From Prolixibacteraceae bacterium (lineage in GTDB: Bacteria > Bacteroidota > Bacteroidia > Bacteroidales > Prolixibacteraceae), in the NCBI GenBank assembly GCA_021740385.1, contig JAIOZY010000019.1, positions 1-64,000 of the forward strand: a stretch of 64,000 nucleotides of DNA, in the 5' to 3' direction. This document shows positions 33,947-43,090 of this stretch, in pieces (position 1 is the stretch's first letter; each line of letters opens with the position of its first letter). The notes beneath the pieces are model-generated. The model searched no databases and was not told the DNA's origin. It was given only the letters and a program-made list of their open reading frames with translations. The translations under genes and the position numbers were made by a program.

Positions 33947-33954
33947 CAAAATTA
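33947..33954 (-). promoter_or_regulatory. Candidate promoter of the PLC-like gene
   Basis: Reads TAATTTTG on the minus strand, a perfect TAnnTTTG box, 34 bases before the start codon. The remaining spacer up to 34166 shows no supported gene. Confidence 0.45.
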
Positions 33955-34166
33955 GTAATTTCTTTTTCAAATAAAATTTTTTAAAGCATTCTGTTGCATT
34001 TATTTTTTTGTCGGTACCGGTACAATAATTTATAAATCGGGCTTTTATGTTCGCATTAACCGAAAAGGATTGCTGATGTGCCGATACATCTTGTTGCTGA
34101 TGAATGGCAGCGCACCTATACGGCAAGCCCTGTATTCTTTTTTCGAATACAGAACGCGTATAAGTT

Positions 34167-34676
34167 TTAAAGCCACCTGGTTAATTCATCTATAGTTTTG
34201 CGTTTCTTTTCAGGAATTTTGTTGCCTTCGGGGTAACCAAGGGGAATAAGGGCAATGGGTTCTTCATCGGGTGTCAGTCCCAGGGTTTCTGCCGTTTTTT
34301 TTGCATCAAAATTGCAAATCCAGCATGTGCCCAGCCCAAGGTCGGCAGCTTGTAAAGTGATGTGGTCGATGGCAATGGCTGCATCTATATCGGTATGGTC
34401 TTTCTTGTCCGATGCCCTTTTCCAGGCTTGCGTGTGAAGCCCGGTTACAACAATAACCATCGGGGCTGTTTTAAACCATTCCCGGTGATAACATGCAAAA
34501 ATGGCATCAAGGTTTTCCTTTTTTTGTATTACATAAAGTTTAACAGGCTGGTAGTTAACGGCCGAGGGGGCTTTACGGGCGGCTTCAAGTACCTGCATTA
34601 TTTTTTCTTCTTCAACCGGCCGGGGCAAATAATTCCTGACAGAATAGCGTGCGTTTATCAATTCTTTAAAATCCAT
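34167..34676 (-). CDS. Nitroreductase family FMN oxidoreductase
   Basis: A 169-residue flavoprotein of the nitroreductase fold, using NAD(P)H to reduce nitro groups, quinones or flavin-like substrates. It begins MDFKELINARYSVRNYLPRP, with the FMN-phosphate-contacting Arg-Tyr-Ser-Val-Arg run, then APSAVNYQPVKLYVI near 37 and LGLGTCWICNFDAKKTAETL near 112, and LIPLGYPEG near 143. It is shorter than classical 200-220-residue members, placing it in the compact subgroup. Single gene; substrate unknown. Confidence 0.92.
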   Translation of the reverse strand: MDFKELINARYSVRNYLPRPVEEEKIMQVLEAARKAPSAVNYQPVKLYVIQKKENLDAIFACYHREWFKTAPMVIVVTGLHTQAWKRASDKKDHTDIDAAIAIDHITLQAADLGLGTCWICNFDAKKTAETLGLTPDEEPIALIPLGYPEGNKIPEKKRKTIDELTRWL

Positions 34677-34838
34677 ACGTTTATTTTTAGTTTTAACATT
34701 TTAAACTAACAGAAAAAAACAGGTTGCAGTTTGCATAAAAAATTCTACAAAGAGCAATGTACATGATATAAAAAAAAATTGAAATATAAAACAGTTTTTT
34801 TTTATTACATTCGTAATCTTCATAGCGTGAAACTTGTC

Positions 34839-36935
34839 ATGATCAAAAAAAGAAACCTGTTAATACTGTTTTGTTTGTTTTCTTTATCACTGTTTGGTGT
34901 GAACGATTCTGTTTTGGCTTTGCTCCCCGATACGTTTAATGCCGGGAATCCCGATCATTATATCCATTTTTCGTCAACCCTGCTTAACAATGGTGAATAC
35001 AAAGCGGCGAAACAGCTTATTGATGAGGGAATTGAATGGGGCGAGAATGAAAAAAACAAATACCTCACTGCAAATTTATATTACTACCTGGCCGATTATT
35101 TTTATTTCACCGAAAAATATCAGCGGGCCCTCGATTTATATAAGCAGGCATTGCCCGATTTTAAAGCAATGGCCGATACTATTATGACTGCAAAAGCTTT
35201 AAACAGCATAGGACTGATATACAATTTTCGGCACGACAAAGAAAATGCCCTTAAATATTACCTCGAAGAGATTGAATTGCTAAACAATGCCAGCTTGTCG
35301 AGCAAACAATTGGTAATTGAAAAAGTGGTGGTTTTGATCAATATTATCAACCAATATTCTAATGAAGGGCAATATGAAAAAGTTATTGAAACAGCACCTG
35401 AGGCTGTTGATTTGGCACTGAGCATAAATGATTCGATGCGGCTTGCTTCGATATACAACGTGCTTGCACTGGCATATAAAAACCTCGACCGTTTCGAATT
35501 ATCGATGCATACCTTTAAAAAGGCCCATGCCATTTTTTCCAATATAGATGATGAATTCCGCCAGGCATTTGTGGAACTGAACATCGGGGGGCTTTATGAA
35601 AAGGAAACACAAACCGATTCAGCCCTTTCATACTATAACAATTCCTACAAAACGTTTAAAAAATACAACTATGCATACGGCATTGTTTATGCCTTGTCGG
35701 GAATGGCTACGGTATACCATTCCATTAATGTGCCCGATAAAGCGCGGAGGTTTTATCGTACCTGCATCGATTCGTGCCGCATATACAATTTTAACCAGTT
35801 GTTACTCGATGCATATTATGGCTTATCGGAGCTTGAGTACGAACAGGGAAGGTACAAAGAGGCTTTCGATACCAGGTTCTTGCACGAAGTTTTAAACGAC
35901 AGCCTTAACAACCTGGAAAAGGAGAAGCAATTTGCCGAGTTGCAAACCCGATATGAAACCATTCAGAAAGAAAGTGAGATCAATAAACTTAAATCGGAAA
36001 AGTTGATTAAGGAGGGTGAATTGCGGCGTAACCGGCTTTTAAATATTATTGGTTTTTCGATTGCCCTGATATTGCTGGTGGTATTTTACATTTTATTCAG
36101 GTTTTATTCACAAAAGAAAAAGGTAAACAGCGAGCTTTCTGAAAAAAACAGGCAAATTGAAAAACAAATGGAGCAATTACGCATGTTGAATGATAATATT
36201 CAACGTGTTAATGAGCAATTGAAGAAATCACAAACAGAGCTCAAGGATGCCAACATGGCCAAAAACCGGTTTTTTTCAATATTGGCCCACGATTTACGTA
36301 GCCCGTTTCACAACATTCTGGGTGAAGCATATTTGCTTTCCAATTCGTATAAAAACCTCACGGCAGAAGAGCGTATGGAATATGCCGGTGATATATACAA
36401 ATCGTGCGACCAGCTTAACAAGTTGCTTGAAAACCTGCTTGAATGGACCCGTACCCAGACAAACGGTATAAGTTTTAATCCACGTTTGTTAAACCTTCGG
36501 AAAGTGGCGGATGAATCCCTTGCCATTTTGGAGGTTAGCCGCGCGGCTAAATTTATACACATCGAAAACGAACTTGGTGAAAACATAAACCTTAAGGCCG
36601 ATTACACAATGCTTGAAACCATATTCCGCAACTTGTTAAACAACAGTATTAAATTTACACCGGCCGGGGGAAAGATAACCGTTTCATCGACTGTTGCCGG
36701 TACAACAATTGTTGTATGTGTAGAAGATACCGGCGTTGGAATTGAAAAAAATGATCTTGATAAATTATTCCACATTGACTCAAATCTCAAAACCAAGGGG
36801 ACGAACAACGAAATGGGAACCGGTTTGGGATTGGTTATTTGTATGGAATTTATTAAATACCACAATGGCGATATTTGGGCAGTGAGTACACCCGGCAAAG
36901 GGTCGAAATTTTATTTCTCGTTTCCGATATCGTGA
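34839..36935 (+). CDS. TPR-containing sensor histidine kinase
   Basis: A 698-residue membrane sensor. The ATG at 34839 begins a clear signal peptide (MIKKRNLLILFCLFSLSLFG); the in-frame ATG at 34779 adds 20 residues that spoil it. Residues ~50-360 form six to seven TPR-like helix pairs, presumably periplasmic. One transmembrane helix lies near 403-423 (IIGFSIALILLVVFYILF), then a coiled coil to ~475. The kinase core has FFSILAHDLRSPFHNI (H box, His near 488), IFRNLLNNSIKFTP (N box) near 600 and VEDTGVGIEKNDLDKLF plus GTGLGLVICMEF (G boxes) near 630-665. No receiver domain or response regulator gene is adjacent, so it is an orphan. It converges on the chemoreceptor-like gene with only five bases between stops. 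Confidence 0.93.
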   Translation: MIKKRNLLILFCLFSLSLFGVNDSVLALLPDTFNAGNPDHYIHFSSTLLNNGEYKAAKQLIDEGIEWGENEKNKYLTANLYYYLADYFYFTEKYQRALDLYKQALPDFKAMADTIMTAKALNSIGLIYNFRHDKENALKYYLEEIELLNNASLSSKQLVIEKVVVLINIINQYSNEGQYEKVIETAPEAVDLALSINDSMRLASIYNVLALAYKNLDRFELSMHTFKKAHAIFSNIDDEFRQAFVELNIGGLYEKETQTDSALSYYNNSYKTFKKYNYAYGIVYALSGMATVYHSINVPDKARRFYRTCIDSCRIYNFNQLLLDAYYGLSELEYEQGRYKEAFDTRFLHEVLNDSLNNLEKEKQFAELQTRYETIQKESEINKLKSEKLIKEGELRRNRLLNIIGFSIALILLVVFYILFRFYSQKKKVNSELSEKNRQIEKQMEQLRMLNDNIQRVNEQLKKSQTELKDANMAKNRFFSILAHDLRSPFHNILGEAYLLSNSYKNLTAEERMEYAGDIYKSCDQLNKLLENLLEWTRTQTNGISFNPRLLNLRKVADESLAILEVSRAAKFIHIENELGENINLKADYTMLETIFRNLLNNSIKFTPAGGKITVSSTVAGTTIVVCVEDTGVGIEKNDLDKLFHIDSNLKTKGTNNEMGTGLGLVICMEFIKYHNGDIWAVSTPGKGSKFYFSFPIS

Positions 36936-36940
36936 TATAA

Positions 36941-38812
36941 TTAAACCCGATTTTTTTCAGGCTTTAAAAAACGGGTAAAATCTTCGGCAGGATTTTCTTT
37001 ATTTTTCTTTTTTTTCTTTTTGATGTTGATTTTCGCCTTTTCATCCAGATGAAAATACGATACTGTTTTTATAAGTGAATGAGCCTGTTTTTCGAGGTCG
37101 GTTGAGCTAGCTGCCATTTCCTGCGATGAAGCAGCATTTTCCTGGCTAATGGAATAAAGTTCATTTATCGAATTGATTATCTGGTTGGTACCGGCTTCCA
37201 TTTCTTCGCTGGCATGCGTGATGCTTTTCACGTAATTCGTAGTTTCTTCAACAGGTATCAATATGTTTTTTACCATTTGGGTTACATCTTTAGCTTGTTG
37301 AATATTTTGTGCTGCATAACCATTGATTTCCGAAGCTGCCTCTTTGCTTATTTGGGCAAGGCGTTTTACCTCTTCGGAAATGATATGAAAACCTTTCCCG
37401 TTTTCACCGGCACGGGCTGCTTCTACAGCAGCATTGAGGGCAAGAATGGTAGTTTGATTGGCAATGGTGTTGATGATTTTAATTTTTTCATCAATGGCTT
37501 TTACGCTCTCCAAAGTCCTGTCGGTTTGTTGCTCGATTTTATGAATATTGATTTTTACCAATCCGGCCAGCTTGTTTGTTTCATGGGCGTTGTGCGTATT
37601 TTGTTTTATGTTCTGACCAATTTCTTCAATGGTCGATGATATTTCGTCGATGGATGCTGCCTGGTTGTATGCCCCGTTTGAAATGTGTTGTGAAGAACTT
37701 GTGAATAGTCGGCTTGTGCCAGCCAGCTTTTCAGCATTTTCATGTATTCCGGAAATGATTGCGATAAGTTTTTCGGTCATAATTACAACCGATTTCATCA
37801 TACCCTGGTAAGCTTTTGATGAGTCGAGGTTCATTCTTAGCCTGCCTTTTGCAACGTTTTCAGCAATAAGGGCAACTTCTTCGGGTGAGCCGCCCATGAT
37901 ATTCCGGATGCCTTTCATCATAAACAGCCCAATGGCCAATGCCGCTGAAGTACATACAACAATAAAAAGAATCAGCAAGAGGATGGCCCGGTTAATATAC
38001 CGGTTTGTTTTTGCAGATATAAGATTGCTGAGGCCCGATACAAGCCCAATTAATTCTTCCGAACTGCGGTTCATTAATTTTGAATAACCCTCTTTTTGAG
38101 TAATGCCTATAACATTATCTTTTTCAATTATGGTGATGAAGGTGTCGTGATAATTATTGAGAAGTCCCAATAGTTCTGTTTTCTTATTATCCGATATGGC
38201 TGCCTTTCTCAAACTGTTTTTGAAATTGGTATATTCGTTTTGAAATTTAACCCGGTAGGACAAATCGCGGCGTAAAAGGTAATCCTTTTCGTGGCGCCGT
38301 AACATAAGCATATGAATTTTAAGCTTATCAAGCCCCATTTTGTTGGTTTCGTTTTCAACATGATGAATTGCATCGCGCATGTTTCCCACCAGTCCCCAGT
38401 CTTTAAAACCAAATGCTTTTTTCTCTTCCTGGAATTTTATAAAACGCTTGTTGTATTCAATGAGCTTTGTGTTGATTTCAGCAACATTATTGCGGGTATC
38501 GGCAGTGCTGATAAACGGTTCGTTACCAAGTTCTGAACAAATTTGAATAGCTTCACGATACGTGTTGTTAAAGTTTTGAAGGTTGATGCTTTGACCGTTT
38601 TTAAAATAACCGGGCGATATTAAATCCCATCCAATAAAATTATATTCATGGTTTTTTAGTTCAAGCGCAAGGCTTTTGAGGTGTTGAACCTTTTTATCGA
38701 TTTCAGATATTCGTTTTATTTTTTTAAACGAAAAAAAGGTATATACCCCGATAAGGGTAAACGTGATAAAAATAATTGCAAAAAGAAGAATAAAACGTCC
38801 CCTGTAGTTCAT
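36941..38812 (-). CDS. Methyl-accepting chemotaxis-like transmembrane protein
   Basis: A 623-residue receptor with a first transmembrane helix at ~8-30 (FILLFAIIFITFTLIGVYTF), a helical periplasmic domain to ~270, a second membrane helix at ~276-302 and a HAMP-like segment near 303-350. The cytoplasmic signalling coiled coil contains IANQTTILALNAAVEAARAG near 450 and VKRLAQISKEAASEI, the hairpin-tip motif that contacts CheA/CheW in other receptors. The tail is Lys-rich. I use the ATG at 38812, not 38863, because a perfect promoter box (38839-38846) lies between them. No che genes are in the window, so its partners are unknown; it might serve gliding or another output. Confidence 0.9.
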   Translation of the reverse strand: MNYRGRFILLFAIIFITFTLIGVYTFFSFKKIKRISEIDKKVQHLKSLALELKNHEYNFIGWDLISPGYFKNGQSINLQNFNNTYREAIQICSELGNEPFISTADTRNNVAEINTKLIEYNKRFIKFQEEKKAFGFKDWGLVGNMRDAIHHVENETNKMGLDKLKIHMLMLRRHEKDYLLRRDLSYRVKFQNEYTNFKNSLRKAAISDNKKTELLGLLNNYHDTFITIIEKDNVIGITQKEGYSKLMNRSSEELIGLVSGLSNLISAKTNRYINRAILLLILFIVVCTSAALAIGLFMMKGIRNIMGGSPEEVALIAENVAKGRLRMNLDSSKAYQGMMKSVVIMTEKLIAIISGIHENAEKLAGTSRLFTSSSQHISNGAYNQAASIDEISSTIEEIGQNIKQNTHNAHETNKLAGLVKINIHKIEQQTDRTLESVKAIDEKIKIINTIANQTTILALNAAVEAARAGENGKGFHIISEEVKRLAQISKEAASEINGYAAQNIQQAKDVTQMVKNILIPVEETTNYVKSITHASEEMEAGTNQIINSINELYSISQENAASSQEMAASSTDLEKQAHSLIKTVSYFHLDEKAKINIKKKKKKNKENPAEDFTRFLKPEKNRV

Positions 38813-38838
38813 ATCATTTTTAGTAGTTGTATCTCGGG

Positions 38839-38846
38839 CAAATCTA
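38839..38846 (-). promoter_or_regulatory. Candidate promoter of the chemoreceptor-like gene
   Basis: Reads TAGATTTG on the minus strand, a perfect TAnnTTTG box, 26 bases before the ATG at 38812. It lies inside the codons that would extend the protein to 38863, which argues for the shorter protein. Confidence 0.5.
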
Positions 38847-38911
38847 AAGCGATAATATTTCAAATAATTTAAGTAACGATTAATAAATGATCAAAAATTG
38901 AATTCGTTGTT

Positions 38912-39703
38912 TCAGTGTTCATCGCTCAAATTCAAATAAAACATTTCCGGATCGAGAATTTCAGTCAGTTCGGGGTAGGGATAGTAAGCGATAACATCGG
39001 GTGTGTTTGACTTGTTCAGCATAAACGGATTGATTTTCCTGATGGGGTTTGCCCGCATTTTTTTTGCATCGAAAGGTTTTATGAGGGCAACAATGTCTTC
39101 CCTGGGGGTTTCCGGGTTGAGCCATTTTTCAGCCTTAGCCGGATCAATGATGAGGGGCATACGGTTTTTTGAATTATGAACGACCGACATTAACGGATTT
39201 GCTTCGGTGGTTATGATGGAATATGTATTGAAAACTTCGCCGGTTTCCTTGTCGGTAAACGAATCCCAAATGCCTCCAAAAACAAATAGCTCATCATTCC
39301 GAAGGGTGATGTAAAAGGGGTATTTTTCGGGTTTGGCCTTGCCGGCTTTTTTTTGATGGCGCCATTCGAAAAAACCGGAACACAGTACCAGGCAACGCCG
39401 TTTTTGGGCTGCCTCGGCATACAAACGGCTTTTGAACAATGTTTCGCCTTTGGCATTTAACGTGTTGTACGATTTAGTAAACTGTTCGGCCTGTTCCCTT
39501 GAGCGGATGTGGCCGGGAATGTAGCCCCAGTGAAAATTTTGTACAACGCCGGGTTTTTCACTGGTAATAACCGGCATAACCGGGTGCCCGAAACCACTCA
39601 CAATGTGATATTCTTTAAACATATCCAGTTGTGTCCCGTCAATTACCTTTTCTTTAACGAGGGTTGATGCATTGGTTTTTACTATGGCGTAGTAAAAGCA
39701 CAT
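38912..39703 (-). CDS. SRAP/HMCES family abasic-site crosslinking protein (YedK-like)
   Basis: A 263-residue SOS-associated protein of the family that forms a stable thiazolidine link between Cys2 and abasic sites in single-stranded DNA, shielding them from breakage. It begins MCFYYAIVK, so Met removal leaves the catalytic Cys at the N-terminus. NTLNAKGETLFKSRLYAEAA (~78-97), CSGFFEWRH with the active Glu near 119 and VHNSKNRMPLII with the conserved His near 173 are all intact. It follows umuC by two bases in the umuD-umuC operon, directly linking abasic-site protection to translesion synthesis. Family is firm; the operon logic is inference. Confidence 0.92.
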   Translation of the reverse strand: MCFYYAIVKTNASTLVKEKVIDGTQLDMFKEYHIVSGFGHPVMPVITSEKPGVVQNFHWGYIPGHIRSREQAEQFTKSYNTLNAKGETLFKSRLYAEAAQKRRCLVLCSGFFEWRHQKKAGKAKPEKYPFYITLRNDELFVFGGIWDSFTDKETGEVFNTYSIITTEANPLMSVVHNSKNRMPLIIDPAKAEKWLNPETPREDIVALIKPFDAKKMRANPIRKINPFMLNKSNTPDVIAYYPYPELTEILDPEMFYLNLSDEH

Positions 39704-39705
39704 GG

Positions 39706-40953
39706 TTACGATTTTACATCTATAATTTCATCCAGTTTTGTAGTGTAGCCTTTTGACAGCTTTTGTTGCCTCAGTTTCCACTCTTTTTTATTGCCCTGGG
39801 CGGCAAGCCTTAACGTGTCTCTGCCGTAACGCCGGTTAATGGAATCGTTCACCTCCGATAATATGTTCAATTTCGCTTGGTTGCCTTCGAAAAAGAGATT
39901 GCCCTGCAGGTTGTTTTCAGGAACAATGGCTTCAACAATTACACCGGCTTTTTTGTATTTCAGCCCTTCAATAAAGATGGTTTCGAGTGCTTTGTAGGCA
40001 GCCTTAACCAATACTGTGTTGTGGTTTGAGGCTATAGGAAGAATCGCCGTCTGGCTTTTGTAATAAACGCTCTCGGTAGCGCTAAACGGGTCGGTGTGGA
40101 TAAAAACGGTTAGCAGGTTGGCTGCCGATTGTTGTTTCCTGAGTTTTTCGGCACAGCGTACGGCATAAGTTGCCACAGCTTCTTTTATAAGGCTTTTGTC
40201 GGTGAGTTTCTTCCCAAAAGCCCGGGTAGTTGCAATGACCTTTTTTGCCGGGGGTACCTGTTCCATCGAAATGCAGGGCTCGCCACGGAGTTCGCGCTGT
40301 ATGCGGTGGCCTACAACGGTCATGTTCTTTTTTACCCAGTTATCGCTGAGTTGAGAAAACCGATAGGCATTGTCAATGTTATAACCAAGAAGCCTTTTTT
40401 GATGCCTCCTTCCAATGCCCCATACTTTGCCTATTGGCGTATTCATGAGTATTGCCTTGCGTATGTGCGGGTTGTCGATAATAAAAACCCCGTTGCCGTT
40501 TTTGGCTTCTTTGTTGGCAATTTTTGCCAGCGATTTGGTATTTCCTATGCCAATGCTTACCGGTATACCGGTGTCTTTTTTCACTTTTTCACGGAGTCTT
40601 TCTGCAAACGAATACAAATTTTGAATGCCCGCGAGGTTAAGGAAGGCTTCGTCAATTGAGTAGACCTCAATTTCAGGGGCTGCTTCCCTGAGGGTGTCCA
40701 TAACCCGTTGCGACATGTCACCATACAGGGCGTAATTTGACGAAAAGCATACAACGCCGTTTTCTTTCATAAATTTTTCGCGTTTAAAAGCCGGTTCGCC
40801 CATGGCAATGCCCAGTTTCTTTGCTTCGTTCGACCGGGAAATGATGCAGCCGTCGTTGTTCGATAGCACAACAACGGGTTTTAACTCGAGCTCGGGCCTG
40901 AAAACCCGCTCGCACGATACGTAAAAGTTGTTACAGTCGACAAGGGCTATCAT
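39706..40953 (-). CDS. umuC: Y-family DNA polymerase V catalytic subunit
   Basis: A 415-residue translesion polymerase. [20 protein letters not shown] carries the first catalytic Asp (Asp 6) and the steric-gate region, [20 protein letters not shown] (~30-50) is typical UmuC, and [14 protein letters not shown] (~97-110) contains the SIDE metal-binding motif. The helix-hairpin-helix near 175-200 ([18 protein letters not shown]) and the little-finger domain to ~350 follow. It starts three bases after the umuD stop and is followed two bases later by the SRAP gene. Its length is close to E. coli UmuC (422). It should act with cleaved UmuD and RecA under DNA damage. Confidence 0.96.
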   Translation of the reverse strand: MIALVDCNNFYVSCERVFRPELELKPVVVLSNNDGCIISRSNEAKKLGIAMGEPAFKREKFMKENGVVCFSSNYALYGDMSQRVMDTLREAAPEIEVYSIDEAFLNLAGIQNLYSFAERLREKVKKDTGIPVSIGIGNTKSLAKIANKEAKNGNGVFIIDNPHIRKAILMNTPIGKVWGIGRRHQKRLLGYNIDNAYRFSQLSDNWVKKNMTVVGHRIQRELRGEPCISMEQVPPAKKVIATTRAFGKKLTDKSLIKEAVATYAVRCAEKLRKQQSAANLLTVFIHTDPFSATESVYYKSQTAILPIASNHNTVLVKAAYKALETIFIEGLKYKKAGVIVEAIVPENNLQGNLFFEGNQAKLNILSEVNDSINRRYGRDTLRLAAQGNKKEWKLRQQKLSKGYTTKLDEIIDVKS

Positions 40954-40956
40954 TGT

Positions 40957-41406
40957 TTAATGCTTTTTTATCGAGTAAGTTACAGTGCCCCATATACGAA
41001 AGTCGCTTTCGGCGGTCACTTTTATGGGTTTGTAACGTTTATTTTCAGGTAACAAAAAAAATCCTTCGGATGTTTTGCTGAACCTTTTTATCGTGAATTC
41101 GCCATCGATGACGCATACTACAATGGAATTGTTGCGGGGTTCAACCGATTTGTCGATCACGATAAGGTCGCCGTTGCCAATGCCGGCATCAATCATCGAG
41201 TCGCCGTTTACACGCCCGAAAAAGGTCGAACTGGGGTTTTTTATCAGCTCTGTATTGAGGTCAATACGGCCTTCAATGTAGTCTTCGGCAGGCGAGGGGA
41301 AACCTGCTGAAATGCCGGTTTGGTACAGGGGAAGCTCAACCCGTGAGGAAACATCGGGTTCGAATATTTCCAGTTCTTTCGATTTATAGAGCTTTCGGAC
41401 TTTCAT
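40957..41406 (-). CDS. umuD: UmuD-like S24 self-cleaving peptidase
   Basis: A 149-residue protein activated by RecA-stimulated self-cleavage, forming the accessory subunit of polymerase V. The cleavage site Ala-Gly is in TGISAGFPSPAEDY (~31-44), the nucleophile in GRVNGDSMIDAGIG (Ser near 71) and the general-base Lys in GEFTIKRF (near 108), all conserved. There is no helix-turn-helix, so it is UmuD and not LexA. First gene of umuD-umuC-SRAP. The promoter box at 41411-41418 ends only four bases from the ATG, implying a leaderless or nearly leaderless transcript. No LexA site could be recognised with confidence. Confidence 0.94.
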   Translation of the reverse strand: MKVRKLYKSKELEIFEPDVSSRVELPLYQTGISAGFPSPAEDYIEGRIDLNTELIKNPSSTFFGRVNGDSMIDAGIGNGDLIVIDKSVEPRNNSIVVCVIDGEFTIKRFSKTSEGFFLLPENKRYKPIKVTAESDFRIWGTVTYSIKKH

Positions 41407-41410
41407 GGTA

Positions 41411-41418
41411 CAAAATTA
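41411..41418 (-). promoter_or_regulatory. Candidate promoter of the umuD operon, near-leaderless
   Basis: Reads TAATTTTG on the minus strand, a perfect TAnnTTTG box. Only four bases (41407-41410) separate it from the umuD ATG at 41406, so the transcript would start at or within a few bases of the start codon. A small palindrome GTTTTAAAAC lies just upstream (41431-41440) and could be an operator. Confidence 0.45.
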
Positions 41419-41626
41419 GTGGATTTTTAGGTTTTAAAACTCTTTCCAATGACAAAAAGACCAGGTTATATTTTATTTAATAATTTTGTAATTTAAAATT
41501 GAAAAAGTGTACTAATTGTCTAATGTATAGGGGGTTCAGTGGTATGTCGGCAACGGTTTTCCGCTATATCTCTATCCGTTCCCGAACAGAGATCCACACG
41601 CAAACTCTTACGCAACATGCAAGTAA
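41419..41626. other. Unassigned intergenic region
   Basis: No gene supported. The first ~110 bases are AT-rich and belong to the umuD upstream region. The part at 41530-41620 is more GC-rich (GTCGGCAACGG, CCGTTCCCGAACAGAGATCC) and lies next to a methylase stub, so it may be debris of the same lost locus. Confidence 0.3.
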
Positions 41627-41815
41627 CAGTTATATTACAGCTTAAAAAGAAAACAGAAGAAACAAATTTTACCGCTATTTAATAGAGAAAAAGCCCAATC
41701 CATCAAAACCGAAATCGAAAAAACCGACAAAAAAATTGACCAAATGGTATATGAATTGTATGGTTTGACGGAAGAGGAAATTAAAATTGTGGAGGGGGAA
41801 AAGTTGTCTTATTAG
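41627..41815 (+). pseudogene. C-terminal stub of a restriction-modification DNA methylase
   Basis: A 62-codon open frame without a start codon, bounded by TAA at 41624 and TAG at 41813-41815. It ends IEKTDKKIDQMVYELYGLTE and EEIKIVEGEKLSY. This coiled-coil ending, especially IDxMVYELYGLTEEEI, is the well-known C-terminus of Eco57I/TaqI-like type II and IIG methylases and of some class I N6-adenine methylases. The catalytic part is absent, so this is what remains after deletion of a restriction-modification gene. Confidence 0.75.
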
Positions 41816-41916
41816 AAAAATAATACAATTAGATTTATTCCCCAATCTCAGGTCACTAATTTCCTGCCTTCAGCTTTCGGCCTTCTATCTTTGGTCATCG
41901 GTCTACTGCCTTGACC

Positions 41917-42972
41917 CTATCTTCCCCCGTACATTTTTTTATAGTAGTTCTGATAATCGCCCGAGGTGACATTGTTTAGCCATTCCTTGTTGTTCAGGTA
42001 CCAGTCGATGGTTTTTTCAATGCCTTCTTCAAACTGCAGTGAAGGTTCCCAGCTTAGTTCGTTTTTAATTTTTGTGGCATCAATGGCATAACGTAAGTCG
42101 TGGCCGGCACGGTCTGTCACGTTAGTAATCAGTTTTTCGGAAGTGCCCGGTTCCCGGTTTAATTTACGATCCATAACACTGCAAATCTTCTTTACAATGT
42201 CGATGTTGCGCCATTCGTTGTTGCCGCCAATGTTGTAAGTTTCACCAACTGTGCCTTTGTGGAAAATGAGGTCGATGGCCGAGGCATGGTCTTCAACGTA
42301 AAGCCAGTCGCGTATGTTCAGCCCTTTGCCGTAAACCGGCAGCGGCTTGTTGTTTTCGATGTTGTGGATGATGAGCGGTATCAGCTTCTCGGGGAACTGG
42401 TTTGGCCCGTAATTGTTCGAGCAGTTCGACAGGACCACCGGAAGTTTGTAGGTATTGTGATAGGCGCGTACCAAATGGTCGGAACTGGCTTTTGATGCCG
42501 AGTACGGGCTTTTCGGATCGTAGGGGGTTGTTTCGGTAAAAAAGCCTTCATCGCCCAGCGAACCGTACACTTCATCGGTTGAAATGTGGTAGAAGCGTTT
42601 TCCTTCGAAGTTACCTTTCCACAGGTTGCGTGCGGCATTCAGCAGGTTAACCGTGCCCACAATGTTGGTCATGATAAACTCCATGGGGTTTGTAATCGAC
42701 CGGTCAACATGGCTTTCGGCTGCGAGATGGATAACCCCGTCGAATGCATTTTCTTTGAAAAGGTTGTCAATAAATACCTGGTCGGTAATGTCTCCTTTTA
42801 CAAAAAGGTAATTCGGCTCATTTTTGATATCGCTCAGGTTTTCAAGGTTCCCGGCATAGGTCAGGGCATCGAGGTTGAAAATTTCATATTCAGGATAATT
42901 CTTTACAAAACGCCTCACAACGTGCGACCCGATAAACCCGGCCCCCCCGGTGATTAATATTTTTTTCATCAC
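41917..42972 (-). CDS. rfbB: dTDP-glucose 4,6-dehydratase
   Basis: A 351-residue NAD-dependent short-chain dehydrogenase-type enzyme converting dTDP-glucose to dTDP-4-keto-6-deoxyglucose, the second step to dTDP-rhamnose and related sugars. The NAD-binding loop is ITGGAGFIGSHVVRRF (~7-22). HLAAESHVDRSI is near 83, the catalytic STDEVYG near 131 (Thr-Asp-Glu) and YSASKASSDHLVRAYH near 157 (YxxxK). NNYGPNQFPEKLIP near 190 is diagnostic for RmlB. It is the last gene of a minus-strand run rfbA-rfbC-galE-rfbB. Two adjacent Met codons could both start it. Confidence 0.95.
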   Translation of the reverse strand: MMKKILITGGAGFIGSHVVRRFVKNYPEYEIFNLDALTYAGNLENLSDIKNEPNYLFVKGDITDQVFIDNLFKENAFDGVIHLAAESHVDRSITNPMEFIMTNIVGTVNLLNAARNLWKGNFEGKRFYHISTDEVYGSLGDEGFFTETTPYDPKSPYSASKASSDHLVRAYHNTYKLPVVLSNCSNNYGPNQFPEKLIPLIIHNIENNKPLPVYGKGLNIRDWLYVEDHASAIDLIFHKGTVGETYNIGGNNEWRNIDIVKKICSVMDRKLNREPGTSEKLITNVTDRAGHDLRYAIDATKIKNELSWEPSLQFEEGIEKTIDWYLNNKEWLNNVTSGDYQNYYKKMYGGR

Positions 42973-43090
42973 TTTCCTTTTTTATTTTTGTAATATCTTG
43001 TTATTCAGCCAACTAATTTCCTGATTATTCATTCACATGCTCTCACCGTCTCCCAGTCATACCTTCACGCCATCTCACCTTCTCACCGTC
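42973..43090. repeat. Spacer with repeated TCTCACCGTCTC
   Basis: The rfbB-galE spacer contains TCTCACCGTCTC twice, at 43041-43052 and 43081-43092 (the second overlaps the galE stop codon), with CATCTCACCTTC between. On the minus strand this is a purine-rich GGTGAGA-like repeat. The spacer is long (118 bases) for an operon whose other gaps are 11 and 47. Confidence 0.5.

Noticed and set aside
33914-34126. A 70-codon minus-strand frame upstream of the PLC-like gene
   Set aside because: Composition is not protein-like and it overlaps the promoter region of the downstream gene.
38813-38863. Seventeen extra N-terminal residues for the chemoreceptor-like protein
   Set aside because: The perfect promoter box lies within these codons, and the membrane helix begins properly after the ATG at 38812.
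41419-41530. A LexA/SOS box for umuD
   Set aside because: Only weak AT-rich palindromes are present and the LexA consensus for this lineage is not known to me, so I did not call one.
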